Source: an uncultured Devosia sp. (lineage in GTDB: Bacteria; Pseudomonadota; Alphaproteobacteria; Rhizobiales; Devosiaceae). From it: a stretch of 64,000 nucleotides of DNA. The stretch spans positions 1 to 64,000 of the forward strand of contig NZ_CAMLHM010000002.1 of the NCBI RefSeq assembly GCF_946479885.1, written 5' to 3'. The notes beneath the pieces are model-generated. The model was not told the DNA's origin. It saw only the letters and a list, made by a program, of their open reading frames with translations, and did not search any database. Shown here in pieces: positions 46,072 to 54,327 of this stretch (positions are counted from its first letter, which is position 1; each line of letters starts with the position of its first letter). A program made the position numbers and the translations under genes.

Positions 46072-47619
46072 CTATTCTGCCGGAGCCGGCTCCGCCGCTG
46101 GGGCACTCGCCGGGGCCTTGCCGTGGGATTCGAGCTTCACATTCTTCAATGCCAGTGCACAGATCAGCCCGAGGGCGAAGAGGCTGGCGCCGCTATAGAA
46201 CACCATCGAGAATGCCGTAGCGAAGACTGAAACGACCTCCTGCCCCGCTGCGGCGGGGAGGGTCTCGATCACGCTGGGCGTCATCTCCGACATCGGCCCG
46301 GGCATCGCGGCCAGGGTCTCGGCACTGATCCCGGCCTGGCCGCGCACCAGGCCTGCCGTCAGGATGCCGCCATTGGCGGCCAGCCCGAGCGACGCGCCGA
46401 TCATCCGCGCCAGCGTCAGTGTTCCGGTCGCCGCCCCGACGTCCTGCCGCGGCGATGCCGACTGCACGGCCACCATCAAGGTCTGCATCTGCAGCCCGAT
46501 CGACACCGAGAAGAAGAACATCAGCACACCGATCAGCCAGATGGGCGTCGACGCGTTGACCGTCGAGAAAGCCAGCATCACCGCGATGCCGAGCGCCATC
46601 GAGGCCACGGGATAAGGCTTGTACCGCCCGGTCCGTGCCACGAGATAGCCGGTGCCGACCGATGCCAAGAGCGACCCCACCGAAGACGGCAGGAACAGCA
46701 GTCCCGCCAGGGCAGGCGGCAGGCCGGTCACCGTTTGCAGGAACAGCGCGAAGTAGTTGAGCATGCCCAGCGTCGCCACGCCCGATATCACCGAAATGGT
46801 CAGCGACAGCGCGATGGTGGAATTGCTCAGCAGGTGCAGCGGCACGATCGGCTCGGCCGCCCGCCGCTCGACCAGCACAAAGGCGACGACCGCCGCGAGC
46901 ACGACGAAAGGCAGCACGTAGACCATCACCCCGCCATAGCCGCCACCCAGCGCCTCCTCGGCCCAGAACACCAGCGCGGTGACGGCACCCGCCAGCAGCA
47001 GACCGCCCGGATAGTCGATCTTTGGCTGCCGACCTGTCGCGAAATTGGGCATCGCCAGCGCCAGCACGGCGATCAGGATCACCCCGATCGGCAGGTTGAT
47101 CAGGAAGATATATTCCCAGCCGATGGTCTGGCTGATAAACCCGCCCGCCACTGGGCCGATGAGGCCGGAAACCGTAAACACCGCCGAGCTGTAGCCCTGA
47201 TACTTCGCTCGCTCGCGTGGTTCGAACAGGTCGGCAAGAATGCCGAAGGCGGAGGTCATCAGCCCGCCACCACCCAGGCCCTGCAGCACGCGCGCCGCGA
47301 TCAGGCTCTCCATCGACCAGGCTAGCCCGCAGGCGAGCGAGCCGATGACGAAGAGCGCAATGGCCACCATGAACACGCGCTTGCGCCCGAACAGGTCGCC
47401 CAGCTTGCCATAGAACGGCGTGACCGCCGCAGTGGCCAACAGGTAGGCCGCGCCCACCCAGCCGAACAGTTCGAGCTTGCCGAGATCCGCCGCGATTGTG
47501 GGCAATGCGGTGGCGACGATCTGCATGTCCAGGACTGCCATGAACATCCCGACCAGTACGGCACCATAGATGGCCATCTTGCGGCGTTGTGAAACTGGCA
47601 TGGTGGTTTGGCTTGTCAT
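46072..47619 (-). CDS. MFS drug exporter, DHA2 (EmrB/QacA) family
   Basis: This 515-residue transporter shows the 14-helix DHA2 pattern. Motif D1 is in VLDMQIVATALPTIAADLG, motif A in GKLGDLFGRKRVF, and motif C in SGLIGPVAGGFI. It would export hydrophobic or cationic compounds using the proton gradient. ATG 47619 (MTSQTTMPVSQRR) is preferred over the longer frame to 47700, which runs through the promoter. It is divergent from the MarR gene, which probably represses it. Confidence 0.93.
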   Translation of the reverse strand: MTSQTTMPVSQRRKMAIYGAVLVGMFMAVLDMQIVATALPTIAADLGKLELFGWVGAAYLLATAAVTPFYGKLGDLFGRKRVFMVAIALFVIGSLACGLAWSMESLIAARVLQGLGGGGLMTSAFGILADLFEPRERAKYQGYSSAVFTVSGLIGPVAGGFISQTIGWEYIFLINLPIGVILIAVLALAMPNFATGRQPKIDYPGGLLLAGAVTALVFWAEEALGGGYGGVMVYVLPFVVLAAVVAFVLVERRAAEPIVPLHLLSNSTIALSLTISVISGVATLGMLNYFALFLQTVTGLPPALAGLLFLPSSVGSLLASVGTGYLVARTGRYKPYPVASMALGIAVMLAFSTVNASTPIWLIGVLMFFFSVSIGLQMQTLMVAVQSASPRQDVGAATGTLTLARMIGASLGLAANGGILTAGLVRGQAGISAETLAAMPGPMSEMTPSVIETLPAAAGQEVVSVFATAFSMVFYSGASLFALGLICALALKNVKLESHGKAPASAPAAEPAPAE

Positions 47620-47719
47620 ATCGGCGTCCTCGAAAAATCCCGCGCCAAAATGTGCCGATGTCAAATATGTGTCAAGGTCATATATTGGACTTTGTCCCAC
47701 GATTTGTTATCGAGGTGAC

Positions 47720-48265
47720 ATGACCGAACCCGCTGCAGACCCTACCGACATTCACCTCGCCCATTTGCTGGAACTGGGCCTCTCCCCGACCGCGGCCCAG
47801 GCCACGATTGAGATAGACGGCGTCATGGCCTATATTCGCCGCTCCATGGCGAAGAGAGAAATGGGCCGCCTGGCGCTGCGGGACCTCGGTTTGCCGATCG
47901 ATGTGGCCGATCTCGACATTCTGGCCGCGCTCGAGGGCTGCTCGACCCATGCTGGGGAGGCCACGGTCGGCTTCATCGCCGAACGCCTCAATGTCGATCC
48001 GTCCCGCGCCAGCCGCATCGTCGCCGACGCCGTCGACAAGGGCATTGTCCGCCGCGCCGCGTCGCAATCGGATTCCCGCCGCATCGTCCTTGAACTGACC
48101 GACGCCGGCCAGGCCCATGCCCAGGCCATCCGCCGCTACAAGTGGAAAATCTTCGCCGACGCGCTGGGCGAGTGGTCCGAAGAGGATCTCGTGACCTTTG
48201 CCAAGCTGTTCCAGCGCTTCAGCGGCTGGGTCGCCGAAGCCAAGGAGAGGGCCGGGACCCGATAA
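47720..48265 (+). CDS. MarR-family transcriptional regulator
   Basis: This 181-residue winged-helix regulator has VADLDILAALEG, TVGFIAERLNVDPSRASRIV as the recognition helix, and the wing in AASQSDSRRIVLELTDAG. ATG 47720 has GAGGTGAC directly upstream. The 100-base space shared with the exporter contains TGTCAA-ATATG-TGTCAA and is the likely control site. This is the last host gene before the integrative element. Confidence 0.93.
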   Translation: MTEPAADPTDIHLAHLLELGLSPTAAQATIEIDGVMAYIRRSMAKREMGRLALRDLGLPIDVADLDILAALEGCSTHAGEATVGFIAERLNVDPSRASRIVADAVDKGIVRRAASQSDSRRIVLELTDAGQAHAQAIRRYKWKIFADALGEWSEEDLVTFAKLFQRFSGWVAEAKERAGTR

Positions 48266-48300
48266 GCCTGGCGGGAACGGTCCAGCCAATCCCAAAAAGC

Positions 48301-48328
48301 AAAAAACCCCCGGTTTCCCGGGGGTTTT
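48301..48328 (-). terminator. Terminator of the tRNA-Met gene (also behind marR)
   Basis: AAAACCCCCGG-TTT-CCGGGGGTTTT forms a perfect stem; on the minus strand it is followed by TTTTTTGCTTTTT. It lies just past the tRNA 3' end, as an original tRNA terminator would, and can serve marR from the other side. Confidence 0.85.
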
Positions 48329-48331
48329 AAC

Positions 48332-48380
48332 TGGTAGCGAAGCCCAGATTTGAACTGGGGACACACGGATTATGATTCCG
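48332..48380 (-). tRNA. 3' fragment of a CAU tRNA gene (elongator Met), attachment site
   Basis: Read on the minus strand, the piece has the anticodon stem-loop (GGA-ATCATAA-TCC, anticodon CAT), the variable part, the T arm (CCCAGTTCAAATCTGGG) and the 3' end CTTCGCTACCA. The D arm and 5' acceptor strand are missing: upstream there is unrelated sequence (from about 48385). So this is the duplicated 3' half left when an element integrates into a tRNA gene; the intact copy should lie at the other end of the element, outside the window. A CAU tRNA could also be the lysidine-modified Ile isoacceptor. Confidence 0.8.
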
Positions 48381-48418
48381 AATGTCGAGGCCGTTTTTGC
48401 TCTTCCGGGACCTATTGT

Positions 48419-48446
48419 GGCGAAGTGAAACGCCATTCACTTCGCC
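48419..48446. repeat. 11-bp inverted repeat between att and integrase
   Basis: GGCGAAGTGAA-acgcca-TTCACTTCGCC is a perfect stem with a six-base loop. It lies 38 bases from the tRNA fragment and about 95 bases before the integrase. It could be a recombinase or excisionase binding site, or a terminator-like hairpin. Confidence 0.65.
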
Positions 48447-48507
48447 TGAAATTAAGGACTTTTGGCGGACACCCTTGGAAACGGGGCAACCGCGTGGTTT
48501 TTTCAGC

Positions 48508-48529
48508 GGCGTCCCAACGGCGTCCCAAC
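48508..48529. repeat. Tandem 11-mers before the integrase start
   Basis: GGCGTCCCAAC occurs twice without a gap, 12 bases upstream of the integrase ATG. Short direct repeats at such a place are often integrase arm sites or a repressor site for the int gene. Confidence 0.6.
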
Positions 48530-48541
48530 TAGAAGACCCAA

Positions 48542-49972
48542 ATGCCCTCAATCGACATTACCGCGACCACGATTAAGAAGGCCAAAACGGACGCCAGGGC
48601 TGGAAGCGAGCGGTATGAAATTACCGACGCTCGGCAGCGTGGTCTATGCATCCGCGTGGGTGCGGCAGGGGTCAGGTGGCAGGTCCGCTGGAAGAGGCTG
48701 GGGAAGAACAGCCGGCTCGACATTGGCGACATTGACGACTGGACGATCGTCGAAGCGCGGGAAGTCGCGTCCAAGGCGCAAGCGTTCCTCAGGACCACAG
48801 CTATCCCAGACGAGGCTTGGCTTCACAAAAGGAAAATTGAATACAAGAAGATCGAGAGGTCGGCACCAGAGCCGCGGCTGTCGGCGCCTGTCCGGCTACT
48901 CTGGGACTTCGAGACCGCTAAAGACGAGTACCTGGCGGAGGTGAAAAGAACCCGCCGCGACGCAACGTGGACTGACTACAAAAATATGCTCGCGGCGCCA
49001 GAGCTCGATCCAATCCGCAAACGCCTGGTTGCCGACATCAAGCGCGAGCGGCTGGCCGAGATCGTCGCCGGCATTTTTAAGAGCGGCCGAGAGCGTCATG
49101 CCGAGCACCTGGCGAGCGTGCTAAGGCCAATGTGGACTTACCTAGGCGGCGACGCTCAGATCCGCAGATCTGGGATAACACCTGGGATCATGACGGGACT
49201 TCGAGCCCCCACACGAACTCTCGATGAAGGAGACGACGGGCAGGAAGACGAACTCTACGTCCCTCCCCTCATCGAACTAGGCCGGATTTTGTCGATCGCG
49301 AGGACCGAAGGTGTGCTCGACGAGCAGATTGGTCTCGCCGTCCAGCTAACGGTCTACACTGCCCAGCGGGTACTAACGATCGTCAGCGCCAAGGTTAGCC
49401 ATTTCGAGGAAGTCGAGGGCGGGGGTTTGTGGGCGATACCGCCAGCGCGGCGGAAATCCGGCACATCCCGCCGCGGGAAAACTCATGACCACGTGATCCC
49501 ACTGCCGCCGCCGGCTTGGAGAGTTGTGCAGCGCGCCATGGAGGTCGCGGCTGATAGAGGGAGCCCTTGGCTCTTTCCAGGATATCGACCCCGCAAAGCC
49601 GGCAGTGAGGTCACTCACATGAATAAAAGCGTCTTGACCCGCGCACTGCTCTTGATGCCCGATGTCGTGGCCTCACCCCACGACATTCGCAGGTCTTTTG
49701 CCACGCTGGGAGAGTCAGTGCTCGGGCTTAAACGGTCCGATACTAAAGCAATCCTTGATCATTCCGAAGGCGAGAAGTCGGGCGACGTCACCCGCCAGCA
49801 CTACGCGCTGCATAATGGCGCCCATTTCAAATGGCCCATATCGGACACCTGGGTGACCGAGGTCGAAGCCCAGGTGCCAGACGCAGTCGCCGAGGACCCG
49901 CGCCTGCTCGATGCTGTTTGGTTGAAGGCCCAAGTCGACCTGGCGCGCTACGGCGACAAAACTTCCCCCTGA
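48542..49972 (+). CDS. int: Tyrosine recombinase (phage-type integrase)
   Basis: This 476-residue integrase has a DUF4102-like arm-binding N-terminus (TTIKKAKTDARAGSERYEIT, GLCIRVGAAGVRWQVRW), a SAM-like core-binding domain and a C-terminal catalytic domain. The catalytic residues are the first Arg in TAQRVLTI, HDIRR (His-X-X-Arg), the His in ILDHSEG and the nucleophile Tyr in RQHYALH. It would drive site-specific integration and excision at the tRNA-Met attachment site next to it. ATG 48542 follows the tandem 11-mers. Confidence 0.93.
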   Translation: MPSIDITATTIKKAKTDARAGSERYEITDARQRGLCIRVGAAGVRWQVRWKRLGKNSRLDIGDIDDWTIVEAREVASKAQAFLRTTAIPDEAWLHKRKIEYKKIERSAPEPRLSAPVRLLWDFETAKDEYLAEVKRTRRDATWTDYKNMLAAPELDPIRKRLVADIKRERLAEIVAGIFKSGRERHAEHLASVLRPMWTYLGGDAQIRRSGITPGIMTGLRAPTRTLDEGDDGQEDELYVPPLIELGRILSIARTEGVLDEQIGLAVQLTVYTAQRVLTIVSAKVSHFEEVEGGGLWAIPPARRKSGTSRRGKTHDHVIPLPPPAWRVVQRAMEVAADRGSPWLFPGYRPRKAGSEVTHMNKSVLTRALLLMPDVVASPHDIRRSFATLGESVLGLKRSDTKAILDHSEGEKSGDVTRQHYALHNGAHFKWPISDTWVTEVEAQVPDAVAEDPRLLDAVWLKAQVDLARYGDKTSP

Positions 49973-50107
49973 AATCCGGAAACTTACCCCCCGACTTCCC
50001 CTGTGCAGGGGTGAACTTTGGGGCGAAGTTTGCCGAAGTCGATGGAAAGTTCGTGGTGCGTTCCACGTTAGCTGTTGGTGGAGTTCGGACTCGGCTACGC
50101 TACGGGC

Positions 50108-51268
50108 ATGAACAACTTCCCTTCGTTGCAGTATTCGATTTCGGATGTCCGCAAAGCCGGAAAGGCTCTGGCCGGCTCAATCATTTGGGACGAGGCCCGC
50201 CGTCAGGAAATCCTGGACATTTTCGCGATCGCCCACTCTTGGCGAGATGCGCATATTGGTCCGATGCGGAGCATGCGCCAATCCATGGTTCAGCGCGTGC
50301 GGCACTCGGGACATGTCGGCATTACAGCCGGCCGAGCGAAGCGGATGACGTCGATCCGCAAGAAACTCAAGAGATCGAACCTGAAGCTAGATCAAATCCA
50401 GGACCTAGCCGGTTGCAGGGCCATCATGGCCGACATGGACGGCGTGAAAGCGATGATCGCCGAATGCCAGGCGAAGATCCCGCACGAGTTCGTTCGCGAT
50501 TTCGCTTACATCGACGAGATGAAGGCCTCCGGCTACCGCAGCCACCACATGGTGTACCGTTTCTCAGGCACGGGCGATGAGCTCCCGTTTGATGACCTGA
50601 AGATTGAGCTGCAGGTCCGCACACGGCTGCAGCATTCCTGGGCGACGGCAGTGGAAGCGGTCGGGTTGTTCCGTGACGAGGACATGAAAGCGGGCTTGGG
50701 GGATCCCGAGTGGCTTCGGCTGTTCCGGCTCATGTCGGAAGAGTTCGCGGTCATGGAGGGCTGCGAGGGCAGCCCATCACGCACTCGCGTGGATGAAATC
50801 AAGGCTCTGAATCAGGATCTCAATGCGGCGAGCGTGCTCGAGGATATGAAGCAGGCGACGAAATTCATGGAGGACTACGTCCACGAGGATTCCCCCTATT
50901 TCCTGATCACCTACAATATGACCGATCACACGGTGAAGGTTCATCCCGAGAGCAATGCCTTCATCAGCTCAAGCAAGCTCGACGCGGAGGAGCGGCGGAT
51001 CGAGAGTGGGGAGAGTCGATCGAAGGTCGTGCTGGTCGACGTGGACAAGATGGAAAACCTGCGCGAGGCCTACCCAAACTACTTTGGTGACGTGACGCTC
51101 TTCGTCCAGCATCTACGCTCCGTCTGTCGGGGTGACACGGTCGACGAGGAGTTCACGATGCAGCCCCAGGTGGTCATCAAAAAGAAGCGCGAGATGCCAG
51201 ACCTCTCATGGTTCTACAATCGGCATCGACGCTGGACCGAAAAACCGGGGAAGACGCCGAAGCGTTAG
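50108..51268 (+). CDS. RelA/SpoT-domain nucleotidyltransferase
   Basis: This 386-residue protein has a (p)ppGpp-synthetase-type fold. Evidence is the helix with RKKLKRSN, the acidic strand IQDLAGCRAI (Asp99), the GYRSHHMVYRF motif (142-152) and the ELQVRT...HSW motif (168-178). There is no hydrolase domain and no TGS/ACT domains. After residue 195 comes an extension of about 190 residues that I do not recognise. Single-domain relatives include small alarmone synthetases, tRNA-pyrophosphorylating toxins (ToxSAS) and the phage sensor CapRel. Which one applies here cannot be read from sequence. I use ATG 50108, inside a slightly longer frame. Promoter features in the 135 bases before it are unclear. 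Confidence 0.85.
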   Translation: MNNFPSLQYSISDVRKAGKALAGSIIWDEARRQEILDIFAIAHSWRDAHIGPMRSMRQSMVQRVRHSGHVGITAGRAKRMTSIRKKLKRSNLKLDQIQDLAGCRAIMADMDGVKAMIAECQAKIPHEFVRDFAYIDEMKASGYRSHHMVYRFSGTGDELPFDDLKIELQVRTRLQHSWATAVEAVGLFRDEDMKAGLGDPEWLRLFRLMSEEFAVMEGCEGSPSRTRVDEIKALNQDLNAASVLEDMKQATKFMEDYVHEDSPYFLITYNMTDHTVKVHPESNAFISSSKLDAEERRIESGESRSKVVLVDVDKMENLREAYPNYFGDVTLFVQHLRSVCRGDTVDEEFTMQPQVVIKKKREMPDLSWFYNRHRRWTEKPGKTPKR

Positions 51269-51271
51269 CGG

Positions 51272-51553
51272 TCACTCCAAGTCTGGCACGTCGCCGGCCC
51301 GGAACAATTCCTTTGGCTCCCCGAATTCCCCCTCGTCCGGCCTAGCCGGCCGCGACCAGGCGACAACGCCCGCATGGCGGCTTGAGATCAACCTGGCCCG
51401 CATGATAGCGGCGTGCTCGCTTGGCATCTGCATCGCCTCAAACGCCGGCCGAAGCTCGCCCTCCTCGTCGCGATCGAAAGCCATGAGGACGTGCAGCGTC
51501 GTGCTCTTGATCACAGGCGCCGTGCCAGTCGACTGCTGAAATCTTGCCATCAT
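51272..51553 (-). CDS. Small protein of unknown function under a LexA box
   Basis: I do not recognise this protein of about 93 residues. It has a predicted beta-rich first half (STTLHVLMAFDRDEEGEL), then a helix with RARLISSRH, and an acidic end. The start is ATG 51553 or 51550; both are preceded by GGAGG at a suitable distance, unlike the ATG at 51559. The LexA box 41-55 bases upstream indicates induction by DNA damage. It is convergent with the RelA/SpoT gene, with three bases between the stops. Confidence 0.7.
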   Translation of the reverse strand: MMARFQQSTGTAPVIKSTTLHVLMAFDRDEEGELRPAFEAMQMPSEHAAIMRARLISSRHAGVVAWSRPARPDEGEFGEPKELFRAGDVPDLE

Positions 51554-51593
51554 GAACATCCTCCATCTGGACTCGTGACCGTTGACGAGACTA

Positions 51594-51608
51594 GAACATA
51601 ACGAGAAC
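51594..51608. promoter_or_regulatory. LexA (SOS) box
   Basis: GAAC-ATAACGA-GAAC matches exactly the alphaproteobacterial LexA consensus GAAC-N7-GAAC (GTTC-N7-GTTC on the other strand). It lies between two divergent small genes, 22 bases before the plus-strand start and about 40 before the minus-strand start, so it can control both. Confidence 0.82.
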
Positions 51609-51629
51609 ATCTAGCAAGCGGAGTCGATC

Positions 51630-51824
51630 ATGCTCACGTACACAACCACGCTTAACAAGCGCGATCCCGACAAGCTGAGGCTCACCGACGAGGAGGCCGA
51701 GGACTTGGCCGCCGCGGGCTTTCGGTTCTCGATATTCGACCCAGGCCAGCGCGAATACAAACTGTCAGCGCCGTACAAGATTCTCCACGCGATCGAGCGC
51801 GGGACGGTCACCCTGATGCAGTGA
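51630..51824 (+). CDS. Small unknown protein, first gene of a LexA-boxed pair
   Basis: This 64-residue protein has no family I can name. It contains LRLTDEEAEDLAAAGFRFSI and ends with a predicted helix (PYKILHAIERGTVTLMQ). The start ATG 51630 has AAGCGGAG upstream and the LexA box at -22 to -36. It is followed one base later by the next start. Confidence 0.6.
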   Translation: MLTYTTTLNKRDPDKLRLTDEEAEDLAAAGFRFSIFDPGQREYKLSAPYKILHAIERGTVTLMQ

Positions 51825-51825
51825 G

Positions 51826-52398
51826 ATGCCTTTCGATCCGCGCGTCCAAATGCTTTCGAACTACGCGCCGCGGGAATTCCAAGTGGAGTGTCTGCGATGC
51901 AAGCGGAGTGCCGTCGTCGACAAATACGCGATGCGCCGGCGTTTCGGTGACGTGACGCTGCAAGAGTGCGCACTCAAGATTTCGGCTTCGAAAGGGTGTG
52001 CCCTGGCCGGCACGTACGGCACGGCGCAGTGCAGCGTGAAGGTCTCGGAGACACCTGTGTGGACCTGGGCCCGACTGCAGGAAGCTCGGATCGGCGGCTG
52101 GTCGGCCTACCTCACATGCCACCGGCGCTTCGCCGCGCTCAAGTCGACCGACAGCTGCCCGGAGACGATCCGACTGGATGTCCTGTCCCTCATCGCCGCG
52201 CTAGGCGACGACTTCCCCCTCGAAAAGCTACCGACCAGGTGCAAATGCCCGCAATGCGGAACAGCGAGCATCGAGATCGAATGGCGCGTACCAGAGCCGC
52301 CCAAGACCCCGGCGCCGATTCAGGTGCAACCACCGCTCCAACTCAGACCCCGCGGTGCAGACCTAGCGCGGCAGAAGCTCGGGGTGGCGAAGGGCTAG
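51826..52398 (+). CDS. Unknown protein with two Cys pairs (zinc-ribbon-like)
   Basis: This 190-residue protein carries CLRCKRSAVVD near residue 22 and CKCPQC near residue 139; together they may form a zinc site. The middle (WAYLTCHRRF-like, PETIRLDVLSLIAALGDDFP) has no match I know. A low-complexity Pro/Gln region lies near the C-terminus. It is likely co-transcribed with the small gene before it and so under the LexA box. Its stop overlaps that of the convergent regulator. Confidence 0.65.
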   Translation: MPFDPRVQMLSNYAPREFQVECLRCKRSAVVDKYAMRRRFGDVTLQECALKISASKGCALAGTYGTAQCSVKVSETPVWTWARLQEARIGGWSAYLTCHRRFAALKSTDSCPETIRLDVLSLIAALGDDFPLEKLPTRCKCPQCGTASIEIEWRVPEPPKTPAPIQVQPPLQLRPRGADLARQKLGVAKG

Positions 52399-53120
52399 AT
52401 ACCCCTGTCCCGCCTATAGTTTGTGTGCATCTGTTTCAAATCCCCCTTAGGAGGATCCAGAGGGATTGTCCTGTTGACGGCATCCGGCGTCGCCAAGTCC
52501 TTTGCCGGCTCCGCTGCGCTTATGGCCAACCAGTTCCAGAAGTCGACGTCACGACGATATGCGGTTTCGGCGTGATTATCGTCGAAGACATCCTCCCATC
52601 TGTCCCGTTCGATCGAGAGATTGAAGCGCCACGGCCGACCGAAAAGTTCGCAACGATGCTGGATGATCATGGTGCCACCCCGAGGGAACATCGCCTCCAC
52701 AACCGGCGCCGTGCGAGGGTTCGATACCTCTTTGACAAGCTCCTCGTGATGCCAAATGACGATGTCGGGATTTTTCTGATCGACGGCAGTCGCGAGATAG
52801 AATGTTCCGGCACCCACGAGTTCCTTCACACGGCGCAGCATTAGGGAGTTGCGGGGAAATTCCTCCACCTGCACGTAGTTCATGCCGCCGTCAGACCAAA
52901 GATCCGTCTTAGTGTAGGCCAGCCGCACTGGGAAATCGTCCTTCGCCTGCCTAACCTCGCGCTCGATCATGCGTGCCACTTCATCCACGAAGAACGGCAT
53001 TGCCGATGCGCCAGACTCCCAATTCTGAATCGTGAAACGGCTCTGCCCGAACCGCTTGGCAGCCGCTTCCTTCGTAAAGCCGATGCGCACGCGCCAGGCG
53101 GTGAAATCTTCTGGTGTCAT
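52395..53120 (-). CDS. XRE-type helix-turn-helix protein
   Basis: This 241-residue protein starts with a Cro/CI-like helix-turn-helix (EDFTAWRVRIGFTKEAAAKR, FGQSRFTIQNWESG). The remaining 170 residues have an unknown domain with many aromatics (WHHEELVKEV, RPWRFNLSIERDRWEDVF). There is no Ser-Lys peptidase motif of a CI repressor. It may regulate the element, possibly through the imperfect palindrome at 53151-53172. Confidence 0.8.
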   Translation of the reverse strand: MTPEDFTAWRVRIGFTKEAAAKRFGQSRFTIQNWESGASAMPFFVDEVARMIEREVRQAKDDFPVRLAYTKTDLWSDGGMNYVQVEEFPRNSLMLRRVKELVGAGTFYLATAVDQKNPDIVIWHHEELVKEVSNPRTAPVVEAMFPRGGTMIIQHRCELFGRPWRFNLSIERDRWEDVFDDNHAETAYRRDVDFWNWLAISAAEPAKDLATPDAVNRTIPLDPPKGDLKQMHTNYRRDRGI

Positions 53121-53150
53121 GTCCGACGCTCCAATTGAAGCACCAAACTA

Positions 53151-53172
53151 TGTGTAATTATCTACATTCACA
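53151..53172. promoter_or_regulatory. Possible operator of the XRE gene
   Basis: TGTG-taattatctacatt-CACA is an imperfect inverted repeat in an AT-rich stretch 30 bases before the XRE start and 20 bases past the SRAP stop. It is a candidate only. Confidence 0.3.
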
Positions 53173-53191
53173 AGTATGAATTTTCACATCG

Positions 53192-53965
53192 CTAGAACAA
53201 CGATGGCTCGGCCGGCGGCGCAGGCGGTGGTGGCGGATCCTCTTTCTGACCGATCGACACGATCTTGAGCACGCCGTCCGGCAGCGGCTTCACTAGCGCC
53301 TTTGCGATCTCCCATGGTGCCGTCATCCATGTCTCAACCTCCGCCGGCGTCCTCAGGATCACCGGCATCGCCTTGGGGTGGATGAGGAGTAGCTCCGCGT
53401 TCGGCTCAGTCGTGAGGAAGGCAAACAAATCCGTCGTCACAAGGCCCTCTCGGATCTTGCGGACGCTGGTCCACTGCGGCGCCCAGATGCCGGCGAAGAA
53501 GGCCAGTGGCCGGCTGTCATCGAAGGCGAACCAGATGTCGCCACCGGCTTCGCGATTGAATTCCGAGAAGCTTGTGAAAGGGACCACGCATCGAAATTCG
53601 GGCGTCAGCCACCTCTTCCAGTGAGCGCTCGCCGTGTTGCGGACATTGGTCGTGCCGCTGTCGGGCTCCATCCGCACCAGTTCCGCGAACTCCTGTGCCG
53701 TGAGGTCGCGACCCATTTTCTGCTGCAACTTCTGGGCCCGTTTCTTCGCGGCTTCGTAGATCGCCACCGACGATGACGGCATACCCCATCGGACCTTCGT
53801 CAGCTCGCGCTGGTCGAAAAAATTGCGAACGATTGGTGCCAGGTAGTCCGGGAAAATGCCGGTCTGTGGCTCGAAGTTGCCGATGGCGAACTGGTCGACC
53901 TGCATGTCGCGGACGAATGCACGGATGGCCTCGACGTTGGTGGTCATTGAATAGAGATTGCACAT
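53192..53965 (-). CDS. SRAP (YedK/HMCES-type) abasic-site-binding protein
   Basis: This 257-residue SRAP-domain protein crosslinks to abasic sites in single-stranded DNA through the N-terminal Cys2 after Met removal (MCNLYSMT). The other active-site parts are visible: TNVRNTAS (Asn and Arg), VVPFTSFSEF with the conserved Glu, and HPKAMPVIL with the His. The tail is Pro-rich (about residues 247-257). Host chromosomes often have their own copy; this one sits in the element as the last of six same-direction genes, which suggests a DNA protection role for the element. Confidence 0.92.
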   Translation of the reverse strand: MCNLYSMTTNVEAIRAFVRDMQVDQFAIGNFEPQTGIFPDYLAPIVRNFFDQRELTKVRWGMPSSSVAIYEAAKKRAQKLQQKMGRDLTAQEFAELVRMEPDSGTTNVRNTASAHWKRWLTPEFRCVVPFTSFSEFNREAGGDIWFAFDDSRPLAFFAGIWAPQWTSVRKIREGLVTTDLFAFLTTEPNAELLLIHPKAMPVILRTPAEVETWMTAPWEIAKALVKPLPDGVLKIVSIGQKEDPPPPPAPPAEPSLF

Positions 53966-53968
53966 TCA

Positions 53969-54325
53969 TCACCGCTCCGGTCGCAGCCACAACAAGATGC
54001 CGACGGCTGCGAGGAAAAAAGCCCCACCCATCAACCACCAGTGTAGCGTCACCAGATCCTGAACGGTCTGGCCACTTATGGCGGCGAAGCCGATTACGAG
54101 GATGCTGGAAATCAGCCAGGCGGGGACAAAAGCCGCACCGGCAAGGAACAGCCCGAAGATCGCGTTGACCGTGATGCCGAACGTGATCGCCCCGACATTG
54201 CCATCTCGCCCAGTCATCGCCTTCCGCATGCGGACAAAAATAAAGACGACCAGCCAGACCGCCGCCACCAGCAGCATGATCTCAAGATTTCCGTCCCCGC
54301 CGAAACCGATGCCCCGATAGTCCAC
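53969..54325 (-). CDS. Small inner-membrane protein, unknown
   Basis: This 118-residue protein has four predicted membrane helices (NLEIMLLVAAVWLVVFIFV, ITVNAIFGLFLAGAAFV, LISSILVIGFAAI, LMGGAFFLAAVGILLWL). No family is recognised. It starts at GTG 54325, two bases after the preceding stop, and ends three bases before the SRAP start. Confidence 0.65.
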   Translation of the reverse strand: MDYRGIGFGGDGNLEIMLLVAAVWLVVFIFVRMRKAMTGRDGNVGAITFGITVNAIFGLFLAGAAFVPAWLISSILVIGFAAISGQTVQDLVTLHWWLMGGAFFLAAVGILLWLRPER

Positions 54326-54327
54326 GC

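Noticed and set aside
48332..48400. Intact tRNA-Met gene
   Set aside because: Only the anticodon arm, T arm and 3' end are present; D arm and 5' acceptor strand are missing.
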